Source: Sorangium cellulosum So ce56
GTDB taxonomy: Bacteria > Myxococcota_A > Polyangia > Polyangiales > Polyangiaceae
DNA: 64,000 bases
Assembly: GCF_000067165.1 (NCBI RefSeq)
Contig: NC_010162.1
Span: forward strand, 1,860,001-1,924,000
Direction of reading: 5' to 3'
The translations under genes and the position numbers were made by a program. How positions within the stretch are numbered: position 1 is the stretch's first letter; every line of letters begins with the position of its first letter. Below are positions 63,858-64,000 of this stretch, in pieces. The notes below the pieces were generated by a model, which ran no database searches, had not been told where the DNA came from, and saw only the letters and a program-made list of their open reading frames with translations.

Positions 63858-64000
63858 ATGTCACACGGCGGACGCATCCTGGTGATCGATGACAGCGAGA
63901 TCGTGCTGATGCGGATCCGCGTCGAGCTGTCGAGCGCCGGCTACGAGGTGGTCACGACGACGCAGCTCGTCGGCACGGCCCGTCACCTGCGCGGCTGCGA
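63858..64000 (+). CDS. response regulator receiver, truncated by the window edge
   Basis: Only the first 47 codons are present. They read as a receiver domain start: RILVIDDSEIVLMRIRVELS, with the acidic pair Asp11-Asp12 and the sequence GYEVVTTTQLVG. It begins 4 bp after the CheA-like stop and is therefore its likely phosphorylation target. The phospho-acceptor Asp and any output domain lie beyond the window. Confidence 0.85.
   Translation, partial: MSHGGRILVIDDSEIVLMRIRVELSSAGYEVVTTTQLVGTARHLRGC

Overview
The window reads as chromosomal DNA of a myxobacterium of the Sorangium/Polyangium type (Myxococcota). Base composition is very high in G+C with strong GC bias at third codon positions. 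Other pointers are the many secreted or lipid-anchored proteins with Gly/Ser-rich low-complexity linkers, a Ser/Thr protein kinase of the Pkn type, an ECF sigma factor with an extra membrane tail, and a large membrane histidine kinase resembling CheA. The assignment is inferred from these features. No rRNA or tRNA gene, phage, insertion sequence or CRISPR locus was seen.

Left part (1-12.2 kb): a lipoprotein and a Gly-rich secreted protein converge on an inverted-repeat region. A complete potassium-uptake operon follows: a small membrane ORF, kdpF, kdpA, kdpB, kdpC, kdpD, kdpE, mostly overlapping or separated by a few bases. Upstream of it lie eight copies of a CGTCAAG-type half-site, arranged as two facing quartets with identical 11-21-11 bp spacing. 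They look like the operator of an OmpR-family regulator such as KdpE.

12.2-24 kb: an inverted pair of (CACGCG/CACGAC)n blocks lies behind kdpE. A conserved-looking hypothetical gene and an exact nine-copy 43-bp tandem array follow, then an ECF sigma gene translationally coupled to a probable outer-membrane protein, then a Cys-rich lipoprotein. From about 18.6 to 21.2 kb the composition changes to lower GC and rarer codons, and the DNA holds a tandem duplication of a membrane-anchored protein, a Cys-rich secreted ORF without a normal start, and a beta-barrel-like protein. After this come a repeat-propeller lipoprotein and DNA polymerase IV (dinB).

24-34 kb: a zinc-ribbon/PQQ-propeller membrane protein, an MFS transporter and a small membrane protein come first. 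Three paralogous lipoproteins follow, which share a central Cys-X-X-Cys domain, Gly-rich repeats and a C-terminal cap. Each has the same promoter and the same two-hairpin 5' leader. A HipA-like kinase paired with a DUF3037 protein comes next. A composite palindromic repeat element occurs twice in opposite orientation, just before the kinase and again at 38.9 kb.

34-52 kb: mostly ordinary single genes. These are a DUF808 membrane protein, the ribosome-assembly GTPase YlqF/RbgA, a FrnE/DsbA-like oxidoreductase, acetyltransferases, a rhomboid protease next to a Ser/Thr kinase, a phosphohydrolase, an orphan histidine kinase, a DUF4185 lipoprotein, a TetR/sugar-acetyltransferase pair, and an AbgT-type transporter.

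52-64 kb: a seven-gene minus-strand operon encodes RDD, RDD, SpoIIM, a membrane protein, a DUF4129-DUF4350-like fusion, a MoxR ATPase and DUF58. Four of its six junctions overlap by 4 bp. A PPK2-type polyphosphate kinase follows. The window ends in a membrane CheA-like kinase coupled to the first 47 codons of a response regulator that runs off the edge.
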